DNA of 25,009 nucleotides from JAWXCE01 sp034440495 (GTDB lineage: Bacteria > Pseudomonadota > Alphaproteobacteria > Rhizobiales > Rhodomicrobiaceae). The notes below the pieces were generated by a model. That model saw nothing but the letters and a program-made list of their open reading frames with translations, was not told where the DNA came from and ran no database searches. How positions within the stretch are numbered: position 1 is the first letter of the stretch; the number at the start of each line of letters is the position of its first letter. A program made the position numbers and the translations under genes. Below are positions 15,487 to 23,794 of the stretch, one piece after another. The DNA lies in assembly GCA_034440495.1 (NCBI GenBank), contig JAWXCE010000027.1, forward strand, positions 1 through 25,009, given 5' to 3'.

Positions 15487-17121
15487 CTATCGCACATTAA
15501 CCGGCTTAACGAGCTGACTGGCGTGAACAAGTTTAATCGCCCTGGATTGCAAACCGACGGTCCATATCACAAGTTGGCGCAAAGTTTCCGGGTCGGCTGT
15601 AGCGACCGCCAGAGCTGAGCCTTTCTGCCTGGCGAGATCTTCCAGCTTCTGCAACTCGCTCTGAATTGAAGACGGAGAGGGCAACACACCGACTTTGGCG
15701 TCAGCAACGCGGTACTTCACGTCAAGCTGCGCCGCCAGCATGATGGCGTAAGGGTGCGCCGCAGCGCCGTCATCAATATATGTAATCCCACGCGCTTTGA
15801 TCGACTGCATGAAGGGACGGATAGCGTCGGGCGACTGGGCAAGCTTGCCGCCCATCATGTTGATAACCCCGTGATAACCATCGACCTGGCTGAGAGCCCA
15901 GTCCAGACGCCGGTTGTTCTCATCGGCTGGTAGGCTGGCCAGCAGCATGTTCGGCGCCGCGTCCGACACCTCGATGTTGGAAGGCTCCATGGGAACGCCC
16001 GCGAACACCTCATGCCCGGACTGCCGTGCGCGCAACGCCCAACCTTTGACGTCACGTCCATAAGGGGAGAATGCAAGAGTGAACTCCGGGCGCAAAGAAT
16101 TAATCGCGCTGTATGTGTCACGTTCGTCGAGGCCAAGATCGCGAATGATCACTGCGATGCGAACTTGCCCGTCCGCAGTTGGCCCAAGGGCAGGCAATGG
16201 TTTTCCCGCAGCCTCGGTTGCCGCAGCGAAAAGCGCTGTTGCGGCGTTGCGTTCCTCGGCCCCTGCGGTTTTTACGTCGGTCACGCTTTGTGGTGTCGCC
16301 GACGAGACGTCGCGCGGAATTGGCGGCTGCGATTGGGCGCGCTTTTTCGGCACCGGGGGAATAGGTATCGCCGCCGACGGTTGTTTTACTGCTATGGCGC
16401 GCCAGGCTTGATCCGGCGCGCGAACAGGCGCTGTCGAGGGGGTATCGAGTCCTGCGTCACGCCCTTGATTAAAGGTTTCTGAAGAATCCGATGCGCTAAC
16501 GCCGGGATTAAAAGGCGTTTCCGGCTGAACTTCGGCAACGCCGCTAGTTATCTGTCCGGATGCGCCGCTGGAAGGCGCGCCTTCGGGAGAAAAAACCGCC
16601 AGTTTGCCCGTGTTAGCGGGTTCACGGTCGGCCGGAGACTGATCGGGATAAGAGAAGCGGCGGTCGAAATTGTCCACGCCACCTGTGCTTTGCGGATCGG
16701 AAGGCTCGTCAATTGCCTTTGATGAAGCGGTGGATGGATCGCCGGAGCCTGGCTGGGCGCTGCCTGTGTCAGGAAACACAGACGATCCTGGCGGAGAGGC
16801 TAAAGGGGCATCCCAAGGAGACGATCCGCCAGGAAATCTGCCGTCGTAAGGCGGATCGGGTTGATTAGATGCAACATCCGCAGGATCCGCCGTCGAACCG
16901 GGTGTAGCTGACTCTGGCTGGCCCGTTTGCCCGTTAGAAGTGGAAAGCTCCGCATTGCTTAATGCAGCGCCACTGGAGCCATCGGCCGAGCTAGCGCCGG
17001 GAGTGATTGCCAAAACGTAACTTTGGCCTACGCGCTCGGGCGGTGGCGTTAAATACACTGTTAAAAGCGCAGCCGTGAAAAGCGTCACGGATGCAATAAC
17101 CGTAATCAAAAGCGATTTCAT
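15487..17121 (-). CDS. Divergent polysaccharide deacetylase family protein (YibQ/DUF610)
   Basis: This 544-residue envelope protein starts with a membrane anchor or signal (MKSLLITVIASVTLFTAALL). A low-complexity linker of roughly 260 residues rich in Ser, Pro, Gly, Asp and Gln follows, then the divergent deacetylase domain from about 318 to the end. Domain motifs include IAVIIRDLGL, TLAFSPYG, GHEVFAGVPMEP, GVINMMGGKL and ITYIDDGAAAHPYA. Relatives often stand next to ctpA/envC and rppH, as here, and are thought to act on the cell wall; the reaction is not established. An in-frame GTG at 17169 would add 16 basic residues, but the ATG puts the hydrophobic segment at the N-terminus. A terminator separates it from ctpA, so it probably has its own promoter. 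Confidence 0.85.
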   Translation of the reverse strand: MKSLLITVIASVTLFTAALLTVYLTPPPERVGQSYVLAITPGASSADGSSGAALSNAELSTSNGQTGQPESATPGSTADPADVASNQPDPPYDGRFPGGSSPWDAPLASPPGSSVFPDTGSAQPGSGDPSTASSKAIDEPSDPQSTGGVDNFDRRFSYPDQSPADREPANTGKLAVFSPEGAPSSGASGQITSGVAEVQPETPFNPGVSASDSSETFNQGRDAGLDTPSTAPVRAPDQAWRAIAVKQPSAAIPIPPVPKKRAQSQPPIPRDVSSATPQSVTDVKTAGAEERNAATALFAAATEAAGKPLPALGPTADGQVRIAVIIRDLGLDERDTYSAINSLRPEFTLAFSPYGRDVKGWALRARQSGHEVFAGVPMEPSNIEVSDAAPNMLLASLPADENNRRLDWALSQVDGYHGVINMMGGKLAQSPDAIRPFMQSIKARGITYIDDGAAAHPYAIMLAAQLDVKYRVADAKVGVLPSPSSIQSELQKLEDLARQKGSALAVATADPETLRQLVIWTVGLQSRAIKLVHASQLVKPVNVR

Positions 17122-17220
17122 GTCGAGCTTACCATTCCCCGCTGACCGTCGCCCACGACAGCGTTGCACTGTAACAAACCAATCGCAGTGTGGCTAAAAT
17201 TTGATGCGGTAATGCAAAAT

Positions 17221-17252
17221 AAAATTGGGGATTGCCAATCTCCAATTTTTTT
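17221..17252. terminator. Bidirectional intrinsic terminator downstream of ctpA
   Basis: AAAATTGG (17221-17228) pairs with CCAATTTT (17042 offset aside, at 17242-17249); inside, a G-T wobble and GATT/AATC extend the stem to about 13 bp around a 3-nt GCC loop. Plus-strand T7 follows, and on the minus strand the stem runs into TTTTATTTT. It lies about 40 bp past the ctpA stop and would end the nadD-side transcript before the deacetylase gene. Confidence 0.75.
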
Positions 17253-17293
17253 ACGTGCTGCGGTGTCGAAGCGCCTTTAAGAAGGTCATAGCG

Positions 17294-18631
17294 TTAATTA
17301 GCAGAAATGCTCTTTCTCGCCAGAACATCAGCTTTACGCAGCTCTTCTTTCTGACCCCTGATATAATCCAGCGCAAACTTGAGCTGCTGATCCTTATCTT
17401 TCTCTTTTGGGACATACGCGGAGCTACCAGAGCTTTCTTTCTCACCTTCGTTTTTCAGATGGCCGCGCAAGCTCGCTTCTCCTTTAGGGCTGGAAACTCT
17501 CGCCTTCATCTCCTCAGGCAACTCCTGCTCGACAACATGAGTCGGGTCGATGCCCTTCGCCTGTATCGACCGGCCCGATGGGGTGAAATATCTCGCTGTT
17601 GTAAGACGGATTGCCCCGTTGTTCGATCCAAGTGGAATGATCGTTTGAACCGAACCTTTGCCGAATGAGCGAGTACCGACAATAACGCCGCGCTTCTGAT
17701 CCTGAATAGCGCCAGCTACAATCTCGGACGCGGATGCAGACCCGCCATTAATAAGAACGACAACTTCCTTGCCATCCGTCCAGTCGCCCGCCTTGGCGTT
17801 CTGCCGCTGTGTTTCGCTCAGGTTGCGGCCTCGTGTCAGCACGATAGCCCCCTGTTCAAGAAATGCGTCGGAGACAGCGATGGCCTGATCGAGAAGACCG
17901 CCAGGGTTGTTGCGCAAATCAATGACATAGCCCTTGAGCTTCGGCCCAATAGTCTTTTTCAGATCGTCAACCGCTTTTTTCAATTCGTCAGCCGTCTGTT
18001 CGCTGAACTGCTTGATGCGTATATACGCGACATCGTCTTCAGAATTCGAGCGAACAGGATTGATGCGAACCACATCACGGATAATTTTTACGTCGAACGG
18101 ATCGGCTATGCCTTTTCGCACCACCGTCAGAATGATCGCCGCATCGACTGGCCCGCGCATCTTCTCCACAGCTTCCTCAAGGGTGAAGCCCTGAATGCTG
18201 TCATTGTCGAGATGGGTGATATAATCATTCGGCATAATTCCTGCTTTTTCAGCAGGCGTATTCTCTATCGGTGACACGACTTTAACGACGCCCTCTTCCA
18301 TCGTCACCTCGATGCCGAGGCCGCCAAATTCACCGCGCGTTTGCACCTGCATATCGGTGAAGCTTTTGGCGTTCATGAACGTGGAGTGAGGATCAAGGCC
18401 GCCCAACATGCCGTTGATGGCGTTATCGATAAGCTTGCCGTCATCAGGGCGCTCAACATAGTCGGCGCGAACACGCTCAAGCACATCTCCAAACAGATCG
18501 AGCTGGCGATAGATTTCAGCATTGCCGCCACTAATGGCGGACTGGCCGCGTGTCGCGTGAAAGATAGATGTGGTCGCAGCTGTTACAGCCACAACCAGCA
18601 ACACCCATAGAAAGAATTCAGGTTTCCGCAT
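17294..18631 (-). CDS. ctpA: Carboxy-terminal processing protease CtpA (S41 family)
   Basis: This 445-residue periplasmic protease has an N-terminal membrane anchor or signal (FFLWVLLVVAVTAATTSIF), a PDZ domain about 95-175 (GGLGIEVTMEEGVVKVVSPIENTPAEKAGI) and the S41 catalytic core. The nucleophile is S300 in GGSASASEI and the general base is K325 in RSFGKGSVQT, 25 residues apart as in the family. A charged Lys/Glu/Ser-rich C-terminal tail follows. Members trim or degrade periplasmic proteins and cell-wall hydrolases. AAGG stands 10 bp before the ATG. The start is 5 bp after the envC stop, so the two are coupled, consistent with joint control of wall remodelling. Confidence 0.94.
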   Translation of the reverse strand: MRKPEFFLWVLLVVAVTAATTSIFHATRGQSAISGGNAEIYRQLDLFGDVLERVRADYVERPDDGKLIDNAINGMLGGLDPHSTFMNAKSFTDMQVQTRGEFGGLGIEVTMEEGVVKVVSPIENTPAEKAGIMPNDYITHLDNDSIQGFTLEEAVEKMRGPVDAAIILTVVRKGIADPFDVKIIRDVVRINPVRSNSEDDVAYIRIKQFSEQTADELKKAVDDLKKTIGPKLKGYVIDLRNNPGGLLDQAIAVSDAFLEQGAIVLTRGRNLSETQRQNAKAGDWTDGKEVVVLINGGSASASEIVAGAIQDQKRGVIVGTRSFGKGSVQTIIPLGSNNGAIRLTTARYFTPSGRSIQAKGIDPTHVVEQELPEEMKARVSSPKGEASLRGHLKNEGEKESSGSSAYVPKEKDKDQQLKFALDYIRGQKEELRKADVLARKSISAN

Positions 18632-18636
18632 CTATA

Positions 18637-20001
18637 TTAACCTTTTTCAACCCCCGACGACCACCAGGGATCAGGATCAATTGGCCGTTGGTCTTTGCGA
18701 AATTCCACATAAAGCGACGGTTTGGCGTCTGCGGCCGTTTCGCCCGCGCTTTTTTGGAAAGCCATTATCGCAACCGGCTCTCCCGCTAATACAAACTGAC
18801 CCACGTTCACTTGGATCTGTTCCATGCCAGCTAGGACTATATGATAGCCACCACCAGCGTTGATAATCAAGAGTTGTCCGTAGTTTCTGAAATTATCGGC
18901 ATACATGACCCAACCGTCACACGGCGCTGTGATCTGCGCCCGGTCGCGCGTCTCAATGGCAATGCCTTTCGACACGCCGCCAAAACCGTCCGCGCCGCCG
19001 AAAATACGCAAACGGACGCCATCCGCTGGAATAGGTAACAACCCCTTAGTTTCCTGAAAAGGCAAAGCGGGCTTAAGCCGGGCAGGCTGAACGAAGGCCA
19101 GTTTCTTCGCTTCTGGCTTAATTTCAATCGCGGCGCCGCTTTTTAGCTCAGCTTCATAGACGCCAAGGTTGGTCTGCAAAGCGAGGTCGCGGTCGAGCTT
19201 TGCGACAAGCTCTCCAAGGGTAGTTACGGCCTGGGTATGACGTGCCGAGGCGGTTGTCAGAATATCCAGGCGCGCCTGACCAGACTTCAATTGTTCGCGA
19301 TAACTGGCCAGAGTCGGCTCTATCTCCAGCCGTCGGCGGCTGAGTTCGGCCAATAGGGCTTTCTGGCGCTCCTGCTTTTTGTCCAATTCTGCGGTAAGCG
19401 CCTGCAATGCCGCAAGCTCCGCCGAGAGCTTTTCGGCCAGCGGCCGCACTGTCTCGAACGAATACGCCATTAGCATACCGCTTCTCACCATATTCAGCGC
19501 GTCGCGGCGTTCAGTCACCATCACGGGCGGCGGCTGTCTGCCAAAGCGCTGCAACACGGCCAGTATTTGCGTCATTTCGGCGCGTCGGCTAGCGAAATCG
19601 GCCCGCATCTCGTGCTCTTTGGCGCGCAGTTGAAACACCTCGGTCTCGACAGAGGACACTTTTTTCTCAGTAATGCGAATTCTTTGCGCCTGTTCTATAA
19701 GTTCAGACTTGAGGCGAGCTCGCTCAAAAGCAACTGTATCCAGTTCGCGGGAAAGGGTGTCTTTCTCACCCTCGACCTGCTGAAGCTGGTTCTTGTGCTG
19801 CTCGAACAGCTTTGCCGCCTCTTCTGGAGTAAGTTTGGCGGGCGCGTCAACGGCTTTGGGCGATGTGGCAGGTTTTGTCGCCGTTTGGCTGGCAGCAGGG
19901 TTCGGCAAGACTATCAATGACGCCAGCATGAGCGGCGCGACCGCCAATAGAATGAAACGTCGCGCTTTCAACTTACGCTTTAGCGTGTCGATGGCTGTCA
20001 T
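18637..20001 (-). CDS. envC: EnvC-like murein hydrolase activator
   Basis: From the ATG at 20001 this is 454 residues: a basic N-terminus, a hydrophobic signal (FILLAVAPLMLASLIVLPNPAAS), a long Glu/Lys/Gln/Ala-rich coiled coil about 60-270, and a C-terminal LytM/M23 domain. Where active M23 enzymes have HxGxD, this one has SKGIAIE (about residue 340), so zinc ligands are missing. That is the EnvC pattern: a catalytically dead LytM protein that activates amidases at the division septum. The open frame extends to 20103, touching the rlmH stop, but the internal ATG puts the signal peptide near the start. ctpA follows 5 bp downstream, rlmH precedes it. Confidence 0.88.
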   Translation of the reverse strand: MTAIDTLKRKLKARRFILLAVAPLMLASLIVLPNPAASQTATKPATSPKAVDAPAKLTPEEAAKLFEQHKNQLQQVEGEKDTLSRELDTVAFERARLKSELIEQAQRIRITEKKVSSVETEVFQLRAKEHEMRADFASRRAEMTQILAVLQRFGRQPPPVMVTERRDALNMVRSGMLMAYSFETVRPLAEKLSAELAALQALTAELDKKQERQKALLAELSRRRLEIEPTLASYREQLKSGQARLDILTTASARHTQAVTTLGELVAKLDRDLALQTNLGVYEAELKSGAAIEIKPEAKKLAFVQPARLKPALPFQETKGLLPIPADGVRLRIFGGADGFGGVSKGIAIETRDRAQITAPCDGWVMYADNFRNYGQLLIINAGGGYHIVLAGMEQIQVNVGQFVLAGEPVAIMAFQKSAGETAADAKPSLYVEFRKDQRPIDPDPWWSSGVEKG

Positions 20002-20103
20002 ATCTGATCTCGCATGGAGTTTCGTTATCGCATCAAATGCCGCTCGATAACGGCTGACTAGTTTACAAAACCATAAAGGCGGGCTTTGGGCGCCTGCAAG
20101 CAC

Positions 20104-20583
20104 TTATCCGCGATGGTATGGATGTCCGGCGATGATTGTGCAGGCTCGGTAAATTTGTTCGGCGAGCAAAACTCGCGCCAGACCATGCGTCAACGTCATC
20201 CGGCCTAATGAAATGGTTTTACGGGCGTCTAACAGTACGGCGCCGCCATGTCCATCAGCACCTCCTATTCCAAACGCAACACCCGCCACGCCTTCGTCGC
20301 GGCAGGATTGCAGCCATGCGGCGAATTGTGCGCTGGACGGCGTCTCGCCCGCCTCATCCAGCGCGGCGAGCATGAAACCTGACGGTTTGCGGCTGAGAAT
20401 ATCGCTTGCTTCCGCCCGCTTGCGCTCGATAGCGGAGCCGCGAGCGTCGCCCAACTCGATTGTGGCCAGTGGCCCGATGCCTATCGAGCGGGCAAAGGGG
20501 TCTAGACGTTCAGCGTAACGTCGGAACAACACAGCTTCCGCGTCGTCTTTAAGTTTGCCGATGGCGATGATGAGCAGTTTCAC
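20104..20583 (-). CDS. rlmH: 23S rRNA pseudouridine1915-N3-methyltransferase RlmH
   Basis: This 159-residue SPOUT-fold enzyme methylates pseudouridine 1915 in helix 69 of 23S rRNA on the assembled ribosome. Diagnostic stretches are LLIIAIGKLKDDAE, the knot region FGIGGADGHGG, ISLGRMTLTHGLARVLLAEQIYRA and the terminal HPYHRG. I chose the GTG at 20583 (VKLLIIAIGKL) by comparison with relatives of about 155 residues; a GTG at 20592 is possible. The open frame runs back to 20640 but would overlap rsfS. It lies between rsfS and envC in the usual order. Confidence 0.93.
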   Translation of the reverse strand: MKLLIIAIGKLKDDAEAVLFRRYAERLDPFARSIGIGPLATIELGDARGSAIERKRAEASDILSRKPSGFMLAALDEAGETPSSAQFAAWLQSCRDEGVAGVAFGIGGADGHGGAVLLDARKTISLGRMTLTHGLARVLLAEQIYRACTIIAGHPYHRG

Positions 20584-20597
20584 AAAGGGCACGGCCC

Positions 20598-20990
20598 CTA
20601 TTCCACCTGCTCCAGCGGAGACGGACGCTCGCCCGTCCACATTTTTTCCAGCTTGTAGAACTCACGCACTTCAGGGCGGAAAATGTGAACAATGACATCG
20701 CCCGTGTCTATCAGCACCCAATCGCACTGCGGCAGGCCTTCAACCTTGGCGGAACGCTCGCCGATATCCCTCAGCTTACGTAAAAGCTGATCGGCCACGG
20801 CGCCGACATGACGGTTAGAGCGACCCGAGGCAATAATCATGAAATCTCCTATAGACGAGCGTCCATGCAGATCGATGGTGATAACCTCTTCAGCTTTGGC
20901 GTCTTCGAGGGCGAGAAGCGTCGCATCTAGAACCGCGTTTGCATGTTCTCTGGCGGGCGCCTGCGTATCATCGCCCGTTGCGTTGTGCAA
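20598..20990 (-). CDS. rsfS: Ribosome silencing factor RsfS (Iojap)
   Basis: This 130-residue protein of the Iojap/DUF143 family binds L14 (uL14) and blocks joining of ribosomal subunits when nutrients are short. Family core is seen in EEVITIDLHGRSSIGDFMIIASGRSNRHVGAVADQLL, EGLPQCDWVLIDTGDVIVHIFRPEVREFYKLEKMW. The start is a TTG with GGGAC 7 bp upstream; no ATG or GTG fits, and only a CTG lies further upstream in frame before a stop. It is followed by rlmH, as is common, with a 14-nt gap or less. Confidence 0.92.
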   Translation of the reverse strand: MHNATGDDTQAPAREHANAVLDATLLALEDAKAEEVITIDLHGRSSIGDFMIIASGRSNRHVGAVADQLLRKLRDIGERSAKVEGLPQCDWVLIDTGDVIVHIFRPEVREFYKLEKMWTGERPSPLEQVE

Positions 20991-21042
20991 AACAGTCCCG
21001 GCGGGCGCTTTGGTATTCAGTTCGCTATCCTCATTTAAAAGG

Positions 21043-21062
21043 GCATGTGTTTAACAACATGC
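21043..21062. other. Small inverted repeat between nadD and rsfS
   Basis: GCATGT (21043-21048) and ACATGC (21057-21062) are perfect 6-bp arms with an 8-nt loop; on the minus strand the hairpin is followed by CCCTTTT. This resembles a weak terminator or attenuator just after the nadD stop. Confidence 0.3.
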
Positions 21063-21064
21063 GT

Positions 21065-21742
21065 TTATATTTCATTGTATATAGTAGAGTGCCTTATAAA
21101 ACGCCGGATTTCAAGGCTTGGCACGCCAAAAGTGCTCCGTGCCTTGGCTTGGCGTAGCTGCGTCGATGATATCTCCCGGAGTGGTTGCGAAAAATACGTC
21201 CACACCGGTGCCTTTTTCAGGGGCAAACCGGCCGCCGAGCATTCCCGCGCCATAGCGAAATCGTAGGCCCTAGCCGTGACAGAGGCCAGTGCACGGTAAC
21301 GAAAACCCGGCCGGTCGAACACCGCGATAGGCATCGTCTCCATAACGGTCCGCCAGCCACGCCAGCGGTGAAATCCGGCGAGATTGTCTCCGCCCATGAT
21401 CCACACGAAGCGCACGCCCGGTATGCGCCTTCGCAGAAACGCCAGCGTTTCGCTGGTGTAGGCGGATGGCAGCGCCGCCTCAAACGCGGTGACAATAATG
21501 CGCGGATGATCCACCAGCGCCTTCGCAGTAGCCATCCGCTCGTCAAATGCGACAAGTTCGCCCGCCGATTTAAGCGGATTGCCCGGCGTCACGATCCACC
21601 AGACACAATCGAGTTGCATCCGCTTAAGCGCCTCGATGCTGATGTGCCGATGCCCGGCGTGCGGCGGATTGAACGACCCGCCCATCAGCCCGATGCGCAT
21701 ACCGGGGTAACACGGCGGCGGCTTTACAACGGCGTCTTTCAA
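21065..21742 (-). CDS. nadD: Nicotinate-nucleotide adenylyltransferase
   Basis: This 225-residue enzyme makes deamido-NAD from nicotinate mononucleotide and ATP. It carries the nucleotidyltransferase motif GGSFNPPHAGH at 21-31 with the catalytic HxxH-type histidines, WIVTPGNPLK, FVWIMGGDNL and the C-terminal ISST motif. The start is TTG at 21742 with GGA about 9 bp upstream; an internal ATG at 21700 lacks a ribosome site and would cut the usual PxxPGMRIGL lead-in. The gene normally follows proA, but here an opposite-strand gene lies between, so nadD must have its own promoter in the 42-bp gap or beyond. Confidence 0.93.
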   Translation of the reverse strand: MKDAVVKPPPCYPGMRIGLMGGSFNPPHAGHRHISIEALKRMQLDCVWWIVTPGNPLKSAGELVAFDERMATAKALVDHPRIIVTAFEAALPSAYTSETLAFLRRRIPGVRFVWIMGGDNLAGFHRWRGWRTVMETMPIAVFDRPGFRYRALASVTARAYDFAMARECSAAGLPLKKAPVWTYFSQPLREISSTQLRQAKARSTFGVPSLEIRRFIRHSTIYNEI

Positions 21743-21760
21743 AGTTATTTTCCAGTTTTA

Positions 21761-21770
21761 ATATCGATAT
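21761..21770. promoter_or_regulatory. Perfect ATATCGATAT palindrome in the divergent 42-bp gap
   Basis: A 10-bp palindrome sits between the divergent nadD and nuclease-like genes. It could include -10 elements for one or both directions, but it is short and I cannot assign it. Confidence 0.2.
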
Positions 21771-21784
21771 GTAAGGAATTCGGA

Positions 21785-22384
21785 ATGTTGGAGTTTGAAC
21801 CCTTTTTAGTGCCTTTGACTGGCAATGAAAATTTTATCTACGAAGAGTGCAGTATGCCTTTCAGTGTATTGGAGTTTTGGCAGTGGAGTGCTTCAAATCT
21901 TCTTTCCAACGCCACAAGAGGCGTACTTGCCGAATTTCTTGTCGCAAAGGCCTTAGGAGTTGACGCAAGCAAGTGTCGTGAGGAGTGGGCAAGTTTTGAC
22001 CTTGAAACATCATGCGGCGTTAAGGTTGAAGTGAAGTCTGCATCTTACTTACAGGGTTGGGAGCAAAAACAACTTTCCCCCATTATATATGTCGTCAAGC
22101 CTACCCGAGCGTTGGATTCGAAGACCGGCAAAAGGTCGAATTTAACTGAGCGATCTGCGGATGTATACGTTTTTGCGATGCTCGCGCATAAAGACAGAGC
22201 CTCTGTCAATCCACTAAACTTGGACTAGTGGAAGTTTTACGTGTTGTCACGGAAGGCGCTGGACGATCGCACCCGTAGTCAGCATTCAATTACATTGCCA
22301 AGTTTACAGATGTTATGTGGTTTGCCGCTCTCTTTCCATCAAATCCGAGAGGCGGTATTCCTAGCCAATCAAAGTAAGCCCTAA
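21785..22384 (+). pseudogene. Nuclease-fold-like accessory gene split by an in-frame amber codon
   Basis: The first part (21785-22228) encodes 147 residues and starts at an ATG with TAAGGA 8 bp upstream. It contains RGVLAEFLVAKALG, WASFDLETSCGVKVEVKSASYLQGWEQ, which resembles a PD-(D/E)xK nuclease core with EVK as the E-x-K motif, and ADVYVFAMLAHKDRASVNPLNLD. In relatives as I remember them this last stretch runs on as QW-FYV-; here TAG (22226-22228) stands at the Gln position and the frame continues WKFYVLSRKALDDRTRSQHS for 51 more codons to TAA at 22382-22384. A CAG to TAG change explains this. The final stop overlaps the stop of convergent proA. Base composition is AT-richer than the neighbours, and the gene breaks the usual proA-nadD order, so it is probably acquired. 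Function is unknown; readthrough is possible. Confidence 0.75.
22226..22228 (+). other. In-frame amber stop codon (expected Gln)
   Basis: TAG interrupts the nuclease-like frame between PLNLD and WKFYV. One base change from CAG would restore a 199-residue protein. Confidence 0.7.
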
Positions 22385-23673
22385 ACGGGCCGGGTCTGCC
22401 CGCTACCACGCACGACGTATTTGAAGCTGGTAAGCTGCTCGACGCCGACGGGGCCGCGCGCATGGAATTTGCCCGTGGCGATGCCAATCTCGCCGCCCAT
22501 ACCAAACTCGCCGCCATCGGCGAATTGCGTGGACGCGTTGTGCAGAACGATGGCGCTATCCACCTCGGCAAGGAACTGCGCCGCCGCGCTCGCGTCGGCC
22601 GTCACGATAGCCTCGGTGTGCTGCGAGCCGTAAGCGGCGATATGGGCGATCGCCTCGTCAAGCCCGGCGACGACCTTTACCGCAATGATGGCGTCGAGGT
22701 ATTCCGTGCTCCAGTCTTCGTCGCTGGCGGCGATCACGCGCGCGTCTAAGCCTTGAGTGGCAGCATCGCCCCGCACCTCGCAACCCGCGTCGATCAGTGC
22801 GCCCACAAGCGTTCGAAGATGGGTGGCAGGGCAGCCCTGATCGACAAGCAGCGTCTCGGCGGAACCGCACACGCCGGTGCGCCGCATTTTCGCGTTCAAC
22901 ACGATGTCACGCGCCATGGCGAGATCGGCGGCGGCGTGGACATATACATGATTAACGCCCTCCAGATGCGCGAATACGGGCACGCGCGCCTCGGCCTGCA
23001 CCCGGGCGACGAGGCTTTTGCCGCCGCGCGGCACGATCACGTCAATCGCGCCATCGAGACCGGCGAGCATCAGCCCGACCGCCTCGCGATCCGGCGTATC
23101 CACAAGTTGAATGGCGGCCTCGGGCAACCCTGCGGCGCGCAGTCCGGCGACGAGGCAGGCGTGAATGGCGCGCGTCGAGTTCAGGCACTCCGATCCGCCA
23201 CGCAAGATCACCGCGTTGCCGGACTTGAGGCACAGCCCGCCCGCGTCCGCCGTCACGTTCGGGCGGCTTTCGTAAATAACGCCGAGCACGCCGAGCGGCA
23301 CGCGAACGCGCGCAATCCGTAGTCCGTTCGGGCGTTCCCACTCCGCGATGACCTGGCCGACCGGATCGGGCAGCGCCGCGATCTCCTCCAGGCTGCGCGC
23401 CATCGCCTCGACACGCGCAGGAGTGACCGTGAGCCTGTCCATGAATGACGCCGCGCGGCCAGCACGCTCCGCCGCCGTGACATCCGCCGCATTGGCCGCC
23501 AAAATCGCCTCCGCATTCTCGCGCAACGCCGCCGCCGCCGCGATGAGCGCCGCAGTCTTCGCGCCCGACGAAGCCAGCGCCAGTTCGCGCGCCGCAGCCT
23601 TCGCTGCGCCGCCGACAACGGAAAGGTTTCGCGCCAAAGACGATTCAGGCTTAAGTTTGCGTGTTGCCGCCAT
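22381..23673 (-). CDS. proA: Glutamate-5-semialdehyde dehydrogenase (gamma-glutamyl phosphate reductase)
   Basis: This 430-residue NADPH-dependent enzyme carries out the second step of proline synthesis. The catalytic Cys is C269 in RRTGVCGSAETLLVD. Other family stretches are PLGVLGVIYESRPNVTADAGGLCLKSGNAVILRGGSE, VPVFAHLEGVNHVYV and the C-terminal GEIGIATGKFHARGPVGVEQLTSFKYVVRG. The protein looks intact. The ATG at 23673 has AGG about 11 bp upstream. It follows proB, but an inserted DUF302 gene and a 160-bp gap with a proB-tail relic separate them. Its stop overlaps that of the opposite-strand nuclease-like gene by a few bases. Confidence 0.96.
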   Translation of the reverse strand: MAATRKLKPESSLARNLSVVGGAAKAAARELALASSGAKTAALIAAAAALRENAEAILAANAADVTAAERAGRAASFMDRLTVTPARVEAMARSLEEIAALPDPVGQVIAEWERPNGLRIARVRVPLGVLGVIYESRPNVTADAGGLCLKSGNAVILRGGSECLNSTRAIHACLVAGLRAAGLPEAAIQLVDTPDREAVGLMLAGLDGAIDVIVPRGGKSLVARVQAEARVPVFAHLEGVNHVYVHAAADLAMARDIVLNAKMRRTGVCGSAETLLVDQGCPATHLRTLVGALIDAGCEVRGDAATQGLDARVIAASDEDWSTEYLDAIIAVKVVAGLDEAIAHIAAYGSQHTEAIVTADASAAAQFLAEVDSAIVLHNASTQFADGGEFGMGGEIGIATGKFHARGPVGVEQLTSFKYVVRGSGQTRPV

Positions 23674-23712
23674 AAAGAGCGCCTGTAATTGAGTTGCAGA
23701 ATGGAATTCTTG

Positions 23713-23754
23713 CTAGTTCAGCGGCATACCGTCGCGGTGCATGGGTTCGGCGCA
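23713..23754 (-). pseudogene. Orphan copy of the 3' end of proB upstream of proA
   Basis: Read on the minus strand this stretch encodes CAEPMHRDGMPLN followed by TAG. The real end of proB (24344-24385) encodes PAELIHRDDMALS followed by TAG. Over these 14 codons I count 32 of 42 bases identical with no gap, and 7 of 13 residues. Further upstream the similarity stops. It is a short remnant, not a gene, and lies 40 bp before proA, on the other side of the DUF302 gene from proB. Confidence 0.65.
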
Positions 23755-23794
23755 GTAAGTCTGACTATATATATTTATTTTAAGAAATAGCGGC

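Noticed and set aside
21185..21784. Upstream 200 codons of the open frame that leads into the nuclease-like gene
   Set aside because: This part is antisense to nadD. The real start is the ATG at 21785, which has a good ribosome site.
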